A stretch of 64,000 nucleotides of DNA from Alphaproteobacteria bacterium (GTDB lineage Bacteria; Pseudomonadota; Alphaproteobacteria; Micavibrionales; Micavibrionaceae), in the NCBI GenBank assembly GCA_018608245.1, contig JABAZY010000017.1, forward strand, positions 30,582-94,581, read 5' to 3'. Each line of letters opens with the position of its first letter. Positions within the stretch are counted from its first letter, which is position 1. The translations under genes and the position numbers were made by a program. The notes beneath the pieces were generated by a model. The model was given only the letters and a program-made list of their open reading frames with translations, was not told the DNA's origin and made no database searches. Below are positions 18,976 to 28,077 of the stretch, one piece after another.

Positions 18976-20686
18976 AATTCTACCTCGTTTTATAACGAAA
19001 TTCTTTAAAGATGAGAATTTTTCGGTCCAAGAGGCTGTGCCTATTGATCAGCGTTGGACGGCATCTTCAAATAAAATAAGTAGCTTAACCGTACGGATTA
19101 TGTCCGTGAATATTATTGCGTTAATGATTTTGGGGTTTGGGCTCCTTTACCTTGGGCAATATACAGATAGTTTAATCGAGAGTGAGTTAGAAACGATGCG
19201 TGTTGAAGCGCGTTTCCATTCAGCGGCTATTTCAGAAGGAGCGGTGCGATCCGTTTTTCAAATATCCCCTATTCCCTTTGAAGATCCGATGGGTACAGAA
19301 GCCATAAAGCCTAGTCTCGCCAGAAGCATGGTAAAGCGCCTGGGGGATATGAATGATTCACGGGTTAGGTTATTTAGCATTGATGGCAATATTTTAGCCG
19401 ATAGTTATACGTTGAATGGCCCAGCGGGCGTTGTAGGCGTTGAGCGACAAAAGCCAGAAAAGAAAATTTCTTTTAGTGATAGTTTTAGCCGTACAGCCAT
19501 TAGCTTTTTGGATTTGATTCCAATGCAAACGAAACTAAAAAATTTCCCTATAGATCAAATTGATGACTTAACATCATTTCCAAATTCTAAATTAGCGTTG
19601 GATGGATATGTTAGTGCGGCCGTGTGGAAGAATGAGAAAGGCAAGTATGTGATAACAGCTGCGGCGCCTGTTCAACGTGTTAAACAAGTTTTGGGTGTTG
19701 TGTTACTTGAAAAAGAGGGGACAGGCCTTGAGAAGAAAATTAACCAAATTCGTGTTGATGTGTTTAGGCTATTTTTAGGCGCGTTGGGTATTACGGTTAT
19801 GCTATCTATTTATTTAGCAGAACTTATTGGTAACCCGCTCAAACGCTTGGCAATGGCCGCTGAAAATGTGCGTATTGGGAAAAATAGAGACGCTGAGATT
19901 CCTGATATGAGCTCTAGAGGGGATGAAATTGGGGAGCTATCTGTTGTGTTGAGGGAGATGACCAAAGAGCTGTCTGATCGTATGGACGCGATTGATAGCT
20001 TTGCGGCTGATGTTGCACATGAAATTAAAAACCCACTTTCTTCTATCCGTAGTGCGGTTGAAACAGTGGAACGGGTTAAGGATGAGAAAAGCCGTAAGAA
20101 ATTAATGGATATTATTAGTCATGATGTGAAACGTCTTGATCGTTTAATCACGGATATTTCAAACTCATCACGCTTGGATTCAGAATTATCTAGAGAGCGA
20201 ATGAGTGCAGTGGATGTTGTTGGTTTATTATATGAATTAAGTGATTTATATCAAAACCCGCTTGATGATAACCAAAAACATAAAGTATCAGTAATTATTG
20301 ATACACCACAATATAATGAAATAAATGTTATGGGGAATAGAGACAGGCTGGCGCAAGTTTTTACAAACTTGATTACCAATGCAATTTCATTTTCATCCCA
20401 TAATTCAGAAATCCATATCTCTATCTATCAGCAAGAAAACAAGCAGATTATTTGTATTATGGATCAGGGAAGCGGTATTCCAGATAATAAGTTGGAGACT
20501 ATCTTTGATCGTTTTTACACAGAACGTCCTGATCACGAAAATTACGGTAATCATTCTGGTTTAGGGCTTTCAATTTCTAAGCAGATAATTGAAGCGCATG
20601 AGGGGAAAATATGGGCAGATAATGAGATTAGTGAAGATGGAGACATTATTGGCGCTAAATTCTATGTGTCTCTACATGTGGCTTAA
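18941..20686 (+). CDS. chvG: Sensor histidine kinase ChvG
   Basis: Membrane sensor kinase for ChvI. From ATG 18941 (a TTG at 18908 is also possible) the protein has 581 residues. There is a basic cytoplasmic N-terminus, a first membrane helix at about residues 50-75, and a periplasmic sensor of about 200 residues. The second helix lies near 285-305, followed by HAMP. The HisKA box has H360 in [11 protein letters not shown], and the HATPase domain has NAISF, DQGSGI and GLGLSI. It overlaps chvI by 35 nt and precedes rapZ by 8 bp. In many relatives hprK lies between chvG and rapZ; here it is absent. Confidence 0.92.
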   Translation: MALGTGIKKKRKILPRFITKFFKDENFSVQEAVPIDQRWTASSNKISSLTVRIMSVNIIALMILGFGLLYLGQYTDSLIESELETMRVEARFHSAAISEGAVRSVFQISPIPFEDPMGTEAIKPSLARSMVKRLGDMNDSRVRLFSIDGNILADSYTLNGPAGVVGVERQKPEKKISFSDSFSRTAISFLDLIPMQTKLKNFPIDQIDDLTSFPNSKLALDGYVSAAVWKNEKGKYVITAAAPVQRVKQVLGVVLLEKEGTGLEKKINQIRVDVFRLFLGALGITVMLSIYLAELIGNPLKRLAMAAENVRIGKNRDAEIPDMSSRGDEIGELSVVLREMTKELSDRMDAIDSFAADVAHEIKNPLSSIRSAVETVERVKDEKSRKKLMDIISHDVKRLDRLITDISNSSRLDSELSRERMSAVDVVGLLYELSDLYQNPLDDNQKHKVSVIIDTPQYNEINVMGNRDRLAQVFTNLITNAISFSSHNSEIHISIYQQENKQIICIMDQGSGIPDNKLETIFDRFYTERPDHENYGNHSGLGLSISKQIIEAHEGKIWADNEISEDGDIIGAKFYVSLHVA

Positions 20687-20694
20687 AAGGAATA

Positions 20695-21537
20695 ATGATG
20701 ACATCAGGTGAATTGATATTTGTGACGGGTTTATCTGGTGCGGGCATGTCCTCTGCGCTGAAAAGCTTGGAAGATCTTGATTATGAGGTGCTGGATAATT
20801 TTCCACTTTCATTGCTTGAGACATTATTGAGCGATAAGAAACATCAAGGGAATAATATTGCGATTGGGATTGATAGCCGTACGCGTCATTTTACACCCGC
20901 TAAATTAATTAAGGCCGTCAAAGAGTTTGAAGCGTCGCTTGTTTTTGTGACGTGCGATGATGCAATTCTACAAAAAAGATTTACGGAGACGCGGCGTAAA
21001 CATCCATTAGCAAAAGACAGATCAATTTCAGATGGTATATTAAAAGAGCGAAGGTTATTAGAAACTGTTCAGAAAAAATCTGATCTTGTAGTTGATACGT
21101 CTGATTTATCTATCCATGATTTACGCCATATTATTAAAGGTAATTTTACGCCTGAAAAGCAAACAAGTTTAAATGTGACTTTAATGTCATTTGGGTTTCG
21201 TAATGGTTTGCCGCGAGAAGCAGATATCGTGATGGATGTTCGTTTTTTGCGTAATCCACATTGGGATAAGGCGTTAAAGGCACTCACGGGGCAAGATAAA
21301 GCTGTTGGGGCTTATATTGCTGAGGATAAAGCGTTTGAGGGGTTTATAGAGAATTTCAAGGGCATGATTGAGCCGCTTTTGGCGCGTTACGTGCAAGAAG
21401 GTAAAAGTTATTTAACAATCGCGATTGGGTGTACGGGCGGTAAACATAGATCTGTTTATACGGTTGAAACGTTGAAGCCGTGGCTAAAGAAACTGGGTAT
21501 TACGCCACACATCGTGCACCGTGATATGCCCGTTTAA
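20695..21537 (+). CDS. rapZ: RapZ/YvcJ-family nucleotide-binding protein with altered Walker A
   Basis: A 280-residue RapZ homologue. In gammaproteobacteria RapZ targets the small RNA GlmZ to RNase E; in other bacteria (YvcJ) it binds nucleotides and links to PTS and cell-wall metabolism. The P-loop reads GLSGAGMSS (residues 12-20), so methionine 18 stands where the phosphate-binding lysine is expected. The C-terminal domain is intact (IAIGCTGGKHRSVY). It is co-transcribed with chvIG (8-bp gap, AAGGA ahead of ATGATG). No hprK, ptsN or ptsH follows, unlike in many relatives. Confidence 0.9.
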   Translation: MMTSGELIFVTGLSGAGMSSALKSLEDLDYEVLDNFPLSLLETLLSDKKHQGNNIAIGIDSRTRHFTPAKLIKAVKEFEASLVFVTCDDAILQKRFTETRRKHPLAKDRSISDGILKERRLLETVQKKSDLVVDTSDLSIHDLRHIIKGNFTPEKQTSLNVTLMSFGFRNGLPREADIVMDVRFLRNPHWDKALKALTGQDKAVGAYIAEDKAFEGFIENFKGMIEPLLARYVQEGKSYLTIAIGCTGGKHRSVYTVETLKPWLKKLGITPHIVHRDMPV

Positions 21538-21540
21538 TTT

Positions 21541-21654
21541 TTATGAAGGTTGTGGAGCATCTGGATTAGATTCCAGTGCGGGCGCAGGATCTACGCTCAC
21601 AGAATTACAGAAACCTACTAGTACACCTTTGGCATTATTAATATCAAAAGACAT
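21541..21654 (-). CDS. Possible 37-residue small protein
   Basis: A short frame from ATG 21654 to TAA 21541 encodes a 37-residue peptide starting MSFDINNAKG and ending in a proline-rich tail (NPDAPQPS). GGGA lies six bases upstream of the ATG, and the start overlaps the stop of the preceding 127-residue gene by 11 bp, which suggests coupled translation. No family recognised; too short to be sure that it is real. Confidence 0.4.
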   Translation of the reverse strand: MSFDINNAKGVLVGFCNSVSVDPAPALESNPDAPQPS

Positions 21655-22027
21655 CTTGGTCCCTTTCTAATCTTAATAGAGCATTTTCTTTTGAGACACC
21701 TTGTTGCCCTAATTGATAAAATAAAACATTCATTTTGTTTTCTTCATCTTGTTCTTTGGTGATCTTATACAGAACGCGTGCATTTGTTTCTTGCCCTAAA
21801 GGTATTAATCGTTCGCGACCATTTAGAAGTGCAATTAAGTTCATGACTTTTTTCTCAGCCAGCTCAACTTCCTCAGATTTGTCTAAAACTGTGTAATCGC
21901 CGACAGGCTTTGGGGCGTAAGTGAACTCATCCAATTTCATAATAACAAAGGCACGTTCATTCACAGGGGTAGGTTGGTAAAGATAGCGCGCTGGTGTACT
22001 TTCTGTATTGAAATCTTGAGTTTGCAT
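21644..22027 (-). CDS. Hypothetical protein, 127 residues
   Basis: A soluble, acidic protein with no signal peptide or membrane helix. The middle holds a charged stretch rich in Glu/Lys/Leu that is probably helical (VELAEKKVMNLIALLNGRERLIPLG). No family recognised. It starts at ATG 22027, divergent from ahcY with about 130 bp between them, and overlaps a possible 37-residue gene at its 3' end. Confidence 0.65.
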   Translation of the reverse strand: MQTQDFNTESTPARYLYQPTPVNERAFVIMKLDEFTYAPKPVGDYTVLDKSEEVELAEKKVMNLIALLNGRERLIPLGQETNARVLYKITKEQDEENKMNVLFYQLGQQGVSKENALLRLERDQDVF

Positions 22028-22159
22028 GTTTTGTCTAAATATCCTTTAAATTCCTTGCTTTTCGTAAGCTAAGATATTAATTCTTAACCCATAATAGTTA
22101 AATAATTATGAAACTAATATTGCAATTATACATAAAAACAGAATCTGGAGCAAAAAATT

Positions 22160-23482
22160 ATGACTGCTAACGCACAAGCCACTGAAAATATTAACGAAAA
22201 TGACTATAAGGTTGCCGACATGTCTTTGGCAGACGCTGGTCGTATGCAAATTGATTTGGCGCAAGATGAGATGCCAGGTTTGATGGCAACCCGTGAAGAA
22301 TACAAATCTGAGCAACCTTTGAAAGGTGCCCGTATTGTTGGCTGTCTTCATATGACAGTTCAAACAGCTGTATTGATCGAGACATTGACCGCACTGGGTG
22401 CGGAAGTACGTTGGAGTTCATGTAACATCTTCTCAACACAGGATGAAGCAGCGGCAGCAATTGCAGCAGCAGGCATTCCTGTTTTCGCTTGGAAAGGCCA
22501 AACTGAAGAAGAAGGCGAATGGTGTATTCATCAAACAGTTAAAGGTCCAGATGGTTGGGTACCAAACATGATTTTAGATGATGGTGGTGACTTAACTGCG
22601 ATCATGCATAATGACTACCCAGAATTAATGGCGGCTGTTAAAGGTGTTTCTGAAGAAACAACAACAGGTGTTTTATTCTTGAAAAAAATGGAAGAAGAAG
22701 GTCGCTTAAAAGTACCTGCCATTAACGTGAATGATTCAGTAACAAAATCAAAATTTGATAACAAATATGGTTGTCGTGAATCACTTGTTGATGCGATCCG
22801 CAGAGCCACTGATGTGATGATGGCGGGTAAAGTAGCCATGGTTTGTGGCTATGGTGATGTGGGTAAAGGTTCTGCGGAATCTCTTGCCTCACAAGGCGTT
22901 CGTGTCATGGTAACTGAAATTGACCCAATCTGCGCGCTACAGGCTGTTATGGACGGTTTTGAAGTTGTAACTATGGAAGATGCAACACCGCGCGCTGACA
23001 TTTTTGTAACAACAACAGGTAACAAAGATATTATTACGGTTGATCATATGCGTGAGATGAAAGACCGTGCGATTGTTTGTAACATTGGTCACTTTGATAA
23101 TGAAATTCAGGTGGAACCATTACGCAACATGAAATGGAAGAACATTAAACCACAAGTTGATGAAATTGAATTCCCAAGTGGTAAACGTATTATCTTGCTT
23201 GCTGAAGGTCGTTTGGTGAATTTAGGTTGTGCAACAGGTCACCCATCATTTGTGATGAGTGCTTCTTTCACAAACCAAACTTTGGCGCAAATTGAGCTTT
23301 GGAAAAATCATGAAAATTATGAGAATAAAGTTTATGTATTGCCAAAACATTTGGACGAAAAAGTAGCGATGCTTCATTTGGGTAAAGTGGGCGCGAAATT
23401 ATCTAAGCTTTCAAAAGATCAAGCTGATTATATCGGCGTTGAAGTTGAGGGCCCGTTCAAGGGTGATGCTTACCGCTACTAA
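22160..23482 (+). CDS. ahcY: Adenosylhomocysteinase
   Basis: Hydrolyses S-adenosylhomocysteine to adenosine and homocysteine in the methyl cycle. The NAD-binding loop is GYGDVGKG from residue 230, and [12 protein letters not shown] carries the catalytic Lys/Asp region. The C-terminal end KGDAYRY, which reaches into the NAD site of the partner subunit, is intact. Length 440 is normal. The SD is a weak GGAG. I looked for a SAM/SAH riboswitch upstream and saw none. A strong hairpin terminator lies 17 bp after the stop. Confidence 0.97.
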   Translation: MTANAQATENINENDYKVADMSLADAGRMQIDLAQDEMPGLMATREEYKSEQPLKGARIVGCLHMTVQTAVLIETLTALGAEVRWSSCNIFSTQDEAAAAIAAAGIPVFAWKGQTEEEGEWCIHQTVKGPDGWVPNMILDDGGDLTAIMHNDYPELMAAVKGVSEETTTGVLFLKKMEEEGRLKVPAINVNDSVTKSKFDNKYGCRESLVDAIRRATDVMMAGKVAMVCGYGDVGKGSAESLASQGVRVMVTEIDPICALQAVMDGFEVVTMEDATPRADIFVTTTGNKDIITVDHMREMKDRAIVCNIGHFDNEIQVEPLRNMKWKNIKPQVDEIEFPSGKRIILLAEGRLVNLGCATGHPSFVMSASFTNQTLAQIELWKNHENYENKVYVLPKHLDEKVAMLHLGKVGAKLSKLSKDQADYIGVEVEGPFKGDAYRY

Positions 23483-23486
23483 TTAA

Positions 23487-24161
23487 TTATTTTGTATGAA
23501 AATCGGTGAATGCTTCTGTGAAAAGGGCTTCACCGATTTTTTTCGCTATTTTTTCGTGACCTTTATCATTGGGGTGCAGACCATCACTTAAATGGTTCTC
23601 TAAATCTGGAAATGCTTTCCACTCATCAAAGAATGAAATGAATGACAGCCCTTCGCTTTTACACGTGTCTTCAATGATTGTGTTAAAACGTTCAATGTTC
23701 TCGTTACGATAGGCCAAATAAGGCGACCAGACACATGGATCCATGCGTTCTTGCTCAACGGGCAATAAGCCTACAAACGTTATGTTTGATGTAATTTTTT
23801 TCGCTAAGCTGATAAGTTTTAGCAGGTCTTCTTTGAATATTTCATCACTGGCATGATCACGCTCTTCTTCCAGTAGATAAACAGTGTCATTTACACCCAC
23901 GGCAAAGACAAATTGGACTGTGTCTGTCTCATTGTCGCTATATGTACGGGTGCTGACTTCTTTTTCGAAGCGCCGAATAACATCAGCAACGGTATCGCCA
24001 GACACGCCCAAGTTATAAGGCATGCAGTAGAATCCTTCATGTTTACGCTCTGATGTGTTTAAGCGCTCTAATAGCTGGGCAGATAGGCGGCTAGCCCACC
24101 CCCCTTGGTTATCCCAAGCGCCTGCAGTTATGCTGTCACCAATAAAAAATAACTTTGCCAT
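23487..24161 (-). CDS. SGNH/GDSL-family hydrolase
   Basis: A 224-residue GDSL lipase/esterase-like enzyme. Block I GDSITAG gives nucleophile S10, a GVND block supplies the oxyanion Asn, and block V DGLHPNDKGH supplies Asp and His. There is no signal peptide, so it is probably cytoplasmic; the substrate is unknown. It converges on ahcY with 4 bp between the stops, and the ahcY terminator is encoded in its last codons. Confidence 0.88.
   Translation of the reverse strand: MAKLFFIGDSITAGAWDNQGGWASRLSAQLLERLNTSERKHEGFYCMPYNLGVSGDTVADVIRRFEKEVSTRTYSDNETDTVQFVFAVGVNDTVYLLEEERDHASDEIFKEDLLKLISLAKKITSNITFVGLLPVEQERMDPCVWSPYLAYRNENIERFNTIIEDTCKSEGLSFISFFDEWKAFPDLENHLSDGLHPNDKGHEKIAKKIGEALFTEAFTDFHTK
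23499..23543 (+). terminator. Rho-independent terminator of ahcY, inside the opposing gene
   Basis: A perfect 12-bp stem (AAAATCGGTGAA / TTCACCGATTTT) with an 18-nt loop, followed by further T residues. It lies within the last codons of the minus-strand GDSL hydrolase gene, so it doubles as coding sequence. Confidence 0.85.
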
Positions 24162-24218
24162 GATGTTTCTTTTTCAATATGTTTGTGAGTGTATTTTCAA
24201 AAGCTAAAGGGAAAGCAG

Positions 24219-24794
24219 ATGAGCGTCAAATTATTATTTCTAGCGGGTAGTGCCCGTAGAGACTCAGTCAATAAGAAGTTGGCTCAGTTTGCGTGTAAGC
24301 AAGCGGAAGCAATGGGCGTTAAAGCGGAATTTATTGACCTAAAAGATTTCCCTATGCCCCTTTATGATGGTGATCTAGAAGAGGCGGAAGGTATGCCAGA
24401 ACATGCTGAGCGCCTGAAGAAGCTCTTTATCGAGTGTGATGGATTTTTTATTACCTCGCCTGAGTATAATAGTAGTTTTTCTGCGTTGCTCAAAAATGCA
24501 CTTGATTGGATTTCACGTCCCTCTGGTGAAGGCGAAGCGCCTTTAATTGCTTATCAAGGGAAAGTAGCGGCGATTAGTGCGGCATCTCCCGGTGGATTAG
24601 GTGGTTTACGTGGGTTAGTACCGTTGCGCATGATGTTGGGTAATATTGCGGTTACAGTTGTGCCAAATCAATTTGCATTGGGCGGCGCGTTTGGCACGTT
24701 TGATGACCAAGGAGATTTAAAGGATGATAAACAAAGTGCTCAATTAAAAAATGTTGTGGCGCAATTAGTAGAAACAACAAAGGCTCTAAAATAG
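24219..24794 (+). CDS. NADPH-dependent FMN reductase family protein
   Basis: A 191-residue flavodoxin-fold reductase (PF03358 type). The N-terminal LLFLAGSARRDSVN segment binds the FMN phosphate, and PEYNSSFSALLKNALDW is the family signature. ATG 24219 follows AAAGGGAAAG; an in-frame GTG at 24189 is less likely. Its stop overlaps the purU start by 1 nt. It resembles quinone or chromate reductases; the substrate is not known. Confidence 0.87.
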   Translation: MSVKLLFLAGSARRDSVNKKLAQFACKQAEAMGVKAEFIDLKDFPMPLYDGDLEEAEGMPEHAERLKKLFIECDGFFITSPEYNSSFSALLKNALDWISRPSGEGEAPLIAYQGKVAAISAASPGGLGGLRGLVPLRMMLGNIAVTVVPNQFALGGAFGTFDDQGDLKDDKQSAQLKNVVAQLVETTKALK

Positions 24795-25645
24795 TGACTG
24801 ATAACCAACAAATATTAAATCTATATTGTGATGACCGTCCGGGTATTGTGGCAGCTGTTGCAACAACGCTTTCGAATAACCAATGTAATATTGAAGAATC
24901 TGCGCAATTTAATGACCATTTATCTGGAAAATTTTATATGCGCGTTGTCTTTTCACCGATGGAAAATGGGTGCTTAAACGCTTTTCAGGAGCGCCTTAGC
25001 GATATTTCAGAGAATTTCGATATGGTTTGGAGTATTGATTCAGTAAAGCAACCTGTCAACACTATTTTAATGGTGTCTCAACATGATCATTGTTTGAATG
25101 ATTTGCTTTATAGATGGCGGACGAATGCGCTACCAATTAATATTACAGCTGTCGTTTCTAATCACGAAAAAACAAAAAACTTAGTAGCGGCGCATAATTT
25201 ACCGTTTTATTATTTGCCAGTTACAAAGGATACAAAGACGGATCAAGAAGTGCGCGTAAAAGAAATTATAGAAGAAACTGATTCTGAATTAATTGTATTA
25301 GCGCGTTACATGCAAATTTTATCACAAGATATGTGTGAAACTTATGCTGGGCGTGTCATCAATATTCATCATTCTTTCTTACCCGGATTTAAGGGTGCTC
25401 GTCCTTATAATCAAGCTTATGAGCGTGGCGTAAAAATTGTTGGAGCAACGGCGCATTTTGCGACGTCCGATTTGGATGAAGGCCCTATCATTGAGCAAGA
25501 AATCACTCGCGTAGACCACAGCTATACACCAGAGAAGATGCAGACATTGGGGCGTGATATTGAATCCCGCGTACTGGCGCGTGCCATACGCTTGTATGCA
25601 GAGCGTCGTATTTTTGTACACGGCAAGCGTACAGTCATACTTTAA
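24794..25645 (+). CDS. purU: Formyltetrahydrofolate deformylase
   Basis: Hydrolyses 10-formyl-THF to formate and THF, balancing the one-carbon pool. An N-terminal ACT domain (residues about 7-85, starting CDDRPGIVA) is followed by a formyltransferase-like hydrolase domain. The Asn and His of NIHHSFLPGF and the GATAHF and DEGPIIEQ motifs are present. The start is GTG overlapping the preceding TAG by one base. Length 283 is normal. Confidence 0.95.
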   Translation: MTDNQQILNLYCDDRPGIVAAVATTLSNNQCNIEESAQFNDHLSGKFYMRVVFSPMENGCLNAFQERLSDISENFDMVWSIDSVKQPVNTILMVSQHDHCLNDLLYRWRTNALPINITAVVSNHEKTKNLVAAHNLPFYYLPVTKDTKTDQEVRVKEIIEETDSELIVLARYMQILSQDMCETYAGRVINIHHSFLPGFKGARPYNQAYERGVKIVGATAHFATSDLDEGPIIEQEITRVDHSYTPEKMQTLGRDIESRVLARAIRLYAERRIFVHGKRTVIL

Positions 25646-25727
25646 TTTTTTTGGAATGTGGCTTGTTTGGCAAAATACTCGATAAAAGCTTGTTCTTTTA
25701 CTGAGGCGCTTTTAAAATTCATTCATA

Positions 25728-28073
25728 ATGACTCAATCACCTCAAAATAAAGTTCCTAAGACTTTTTGGAAGTCTGTATTAAGCCCGTTAACTGGTTCGG
25801 ATCAGCTTGAGCTGGAGAAAAGTAGACTAGAAGCTTTCCTTTCTGCCTTCCCAGGAGAGTATTGCGGTTTTTCATCACAGCATAATGCCGTTTATAGCGA
25901 CAAATTCGCTAATATGCTTAATTTGAAAAAAATTGAAGATGTTCATGATATTCAAAATTGTTTAAATGCAGGTGACGCAGCGGCTTTGGAGGGTATGTTT
26001 AATGGTTTACGGGAACAGGGCCAAGAATTTTCAATAGACGTACACTCCCTTGATGGTGAGCGTTATTTCAAACTATCTGGCACAAAAGGATCTGCGGTCA
26101 ATGGACGAGAGCAGTTTTATATTTTGTGGTTGGAGGATATCACAGAGACCAAGGGACAAGTGCTTGGCCTTCAAAAAAACCGTGAGTTTGCGGAACAAGA
26201 ATTAGAAAAATTTCAGAATATGTTGAATGCCGTATCCATACCTTTATGGATGCGTAATGCGCAAAGTGACATTATTTGGTGCAATAAGGCGTACAGTGAT
26301 TTGGTTGGCGAAACGCCCGCGAGTGTTGTGGCTCAGCAGCATGAATTATCCTTAACGTCTAAAAATACCGCGTTAAAACCTAAAGCGCTCGCACAAAAAT
26401 GTTTAATACAAGGTGCAGAACAGACAATGCGGGCGCACATTATTGCGGATGGAAATCGTCGTTTTATTAATATTGCTGAATCACCTTTATCTGGTACTGA
26501 TTCAACCATAGGCATGATCAACGATTTAACGCGCGAAGAAGATATTGATAATGAGCTTCAGCGTTACGTGGCGTCCAATAAAACATTGTTGGAGCAATTA
26601 CGTTCAGCCATTGCAATTTATAATGCTGATCATGGATTAGAGTTTTATAACTCTGCGTTCGCTCAGTTTTGGGGCTTGGAAGATCAATGGTTAAATACAG
26701 GTCCTAAATTAGGGGACATCTTAGAAAAGCTTCGTGAGACAAGGCGTTTGCCAGAACAAGCAGATTTTAGAAATTATAAAAAAAGCTGGCTTGATATGTT
26801 TACTAGCTTGATTGATCCGCATGAAGATATGATGTATTTGCCTGATGGAAGCGCACTTCGTATTTTGGTTGCACCCCATCCTATGGGTGGTTTAATGATG
26901 ACGTTTGAGGATGTGACGAGTCGTTTGGAGCTTGAATCTTCATATAACACCTTGATCGCAGTTCAGAAAGAAACGCTCGATAATCTATCAGAAGGTGTCG
27001 CCGTGTTTGGTGGTGATGGGCGTTTAAAATTATATAATCCTGCTTATACATCTCTGTGGAAATTGAATCCTGAAGTTTTGGAAGGCGAGCCACACATATC
27101 TGTTTTGGTGAATAAAATGGAGTCTCTTTTTGTACCTGATAAATGGGCAGAGGCGAAGGCTGTTATTGTCTCACACGGTATTGATCGTCATATTCATGAG
27201 GGACGTTTAGCTAGGGAAGATGGTATTTTGCTGGAATACACGACCGTCCCGTTGCCTGATGGTGGCGTACTTGTTTCTTACTACGATATCACTGATTCAG
27301 TGCAAGTAGAGAATGCGTTGAGAGAGAAAAATGCGGCTCTTGAAGCGGCAGAACAATTAAAGACAGACTTTTTGGCGAATGTATCTTATCAATTGCGTAC
27401 GCCTCTTAATGCCATTATGGGCTTTGCTGAAATTTTGGATAATCAATATTTTGGTGAGTTAAATGAGCGCCAAAAAGAATATACTGTTAGTATTCAAGAT
27501 GCAGGTCATAAGCTGGTCGATTTGATTGATGATATTCTTGATCTTTCAACGATTGAGGCAGGTTATCTTGAGCTTGAAATGGCTGAATTTAATATTCAAG
27601 ATATGCTTGAAAGCTTGCAAGAATTGACCGAACAATGGGCGCATAAACAAAAACTAACCGTTAGTGTTGAATGCAAAGATTGCGCCGGATCGCTGATAGC
27701 AGATGAGCGTCGCATTAAGCAGATTATGCTTAATCTTATTCGTAATGCTATTAACTTTACGCCTGAAAAGGGCTTAATAAAAATTACAGCGACACGTACA
27801 GATGATCATATGCATCTGGCGGTAACGGATACAGGCGTTGGTATTTCAAAACAAGATCAGGAACGTATTTTTGAACCGTTTGAACGCGCTTACGTTGAAA
27901 AGGCAGACATGTCTGCGGGGGCTTTATCGCGTGGTGCGGGTTTAGGGCTATCGTTAGTGAAAAATATTGCTGAGCTACATGGCGGTAGTGTTTTAATAGA
28001 TTCTGAAGAGAATAAAGGCACAACTGTAACATTACAATTACCGTTGAAACCTGTTTTAGAGCCGTTATTTTAA
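25728..28073 (+). CDS. divL: DivL-like PAS histidine kinase homologue with Tyr at the phospho-acceptor site
   Basis: A 781-residue soluble protein: several PAS-like domains fill residues 1-540, then a HisKA helix and a HATPase domain (NAINF, TDTGVGI, GAGLGLS). The HisKA box reads NVSYQLRTPL, so Tyr554 replaces the histidine. This is the hallmark of Caulobacter DivL (Tyr550), which controls the CckA-CtrA cell-cycle phosphorelay by binding DivK. No membrane helix is evident. The neighbourhood (ahcY upstream; tsaE, nucleotidyltransferase, addB and addA downstream) matches divL loci of other alphaproteobacteria. ATG 25728 is the likely start. Confidence 0.85.
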   Translation: MTQSPQNKVPKTFWKSVLSPLTGSDQLELEKSRLEAFLSAFPGEYCGFSSQHNAVYSDKFANMLNLKKIEDVHDIQNCLNAGDAAALEGMFNGLREQGQEFSIDVHSLDGERYFKLSGTKGSAVNGREQFYILWLEDITETKGQVLGLQKNREFAEQELEKFQNMLNAVSIPLWMRNAQSDIIWCNKAYSDLVGETPASVVAQQHELSLTSKNTALKPKALAQKCLIQGAEQTMRAHIIADGNRRFINIAESPLSGTDSTIGMINDLTREEDIDNELQRYVASNKTLLEQLRSAIAIYNADHGLEFYNSAFAQFWGLEDQWLNTGPKLGDILEKLRETRRLPEQADFRNYKKSWLDMFTSLIDPHEDMMYLPDGSALRILVAPHPMGGLMMTFEDVTSRLELESSYNTLIAVQKETLDNLSEGVAVFGGDGRLKLYNPAYTSLWKLNPEVLEGEPHISVLVNKMESLFVPDKWAEAKAVIVSHGIDRHIHEGRLAREDGILLEYTTVPLPDGGVLVSYYDITDSVQVENALREKNAALEAAEQLKTDFLANVSYQLRTPLNAIMGFAEILDNQYFGELNERQKEYTVSIQDAGHKLVDLIDDILDLSTIEAGYLELEMAEFNIQDMLESLQELTEQWAHKQKLTVSVECKDCAGSLIADERRIKQIMLNLIRNAINFTPEKGLIKITATRTDDHMHLAVTDTGVGISKQDQERIFEPFERAYVEKADMSAGALSRGAGLGLSLVKNIAELHGGSVLIDSEENKGTTVTLQLPLKPVLEPLF

Positions 28074-28077
28074 GAGT

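Noticed and set aside
22028-22159. Possible SAM/SAH riboswitch ahead of ahcY
   Set aside because: The 130-bp leader lacks the pairing and conserved loops of the SAM-II or SAH classes as far as I can judge by eye.
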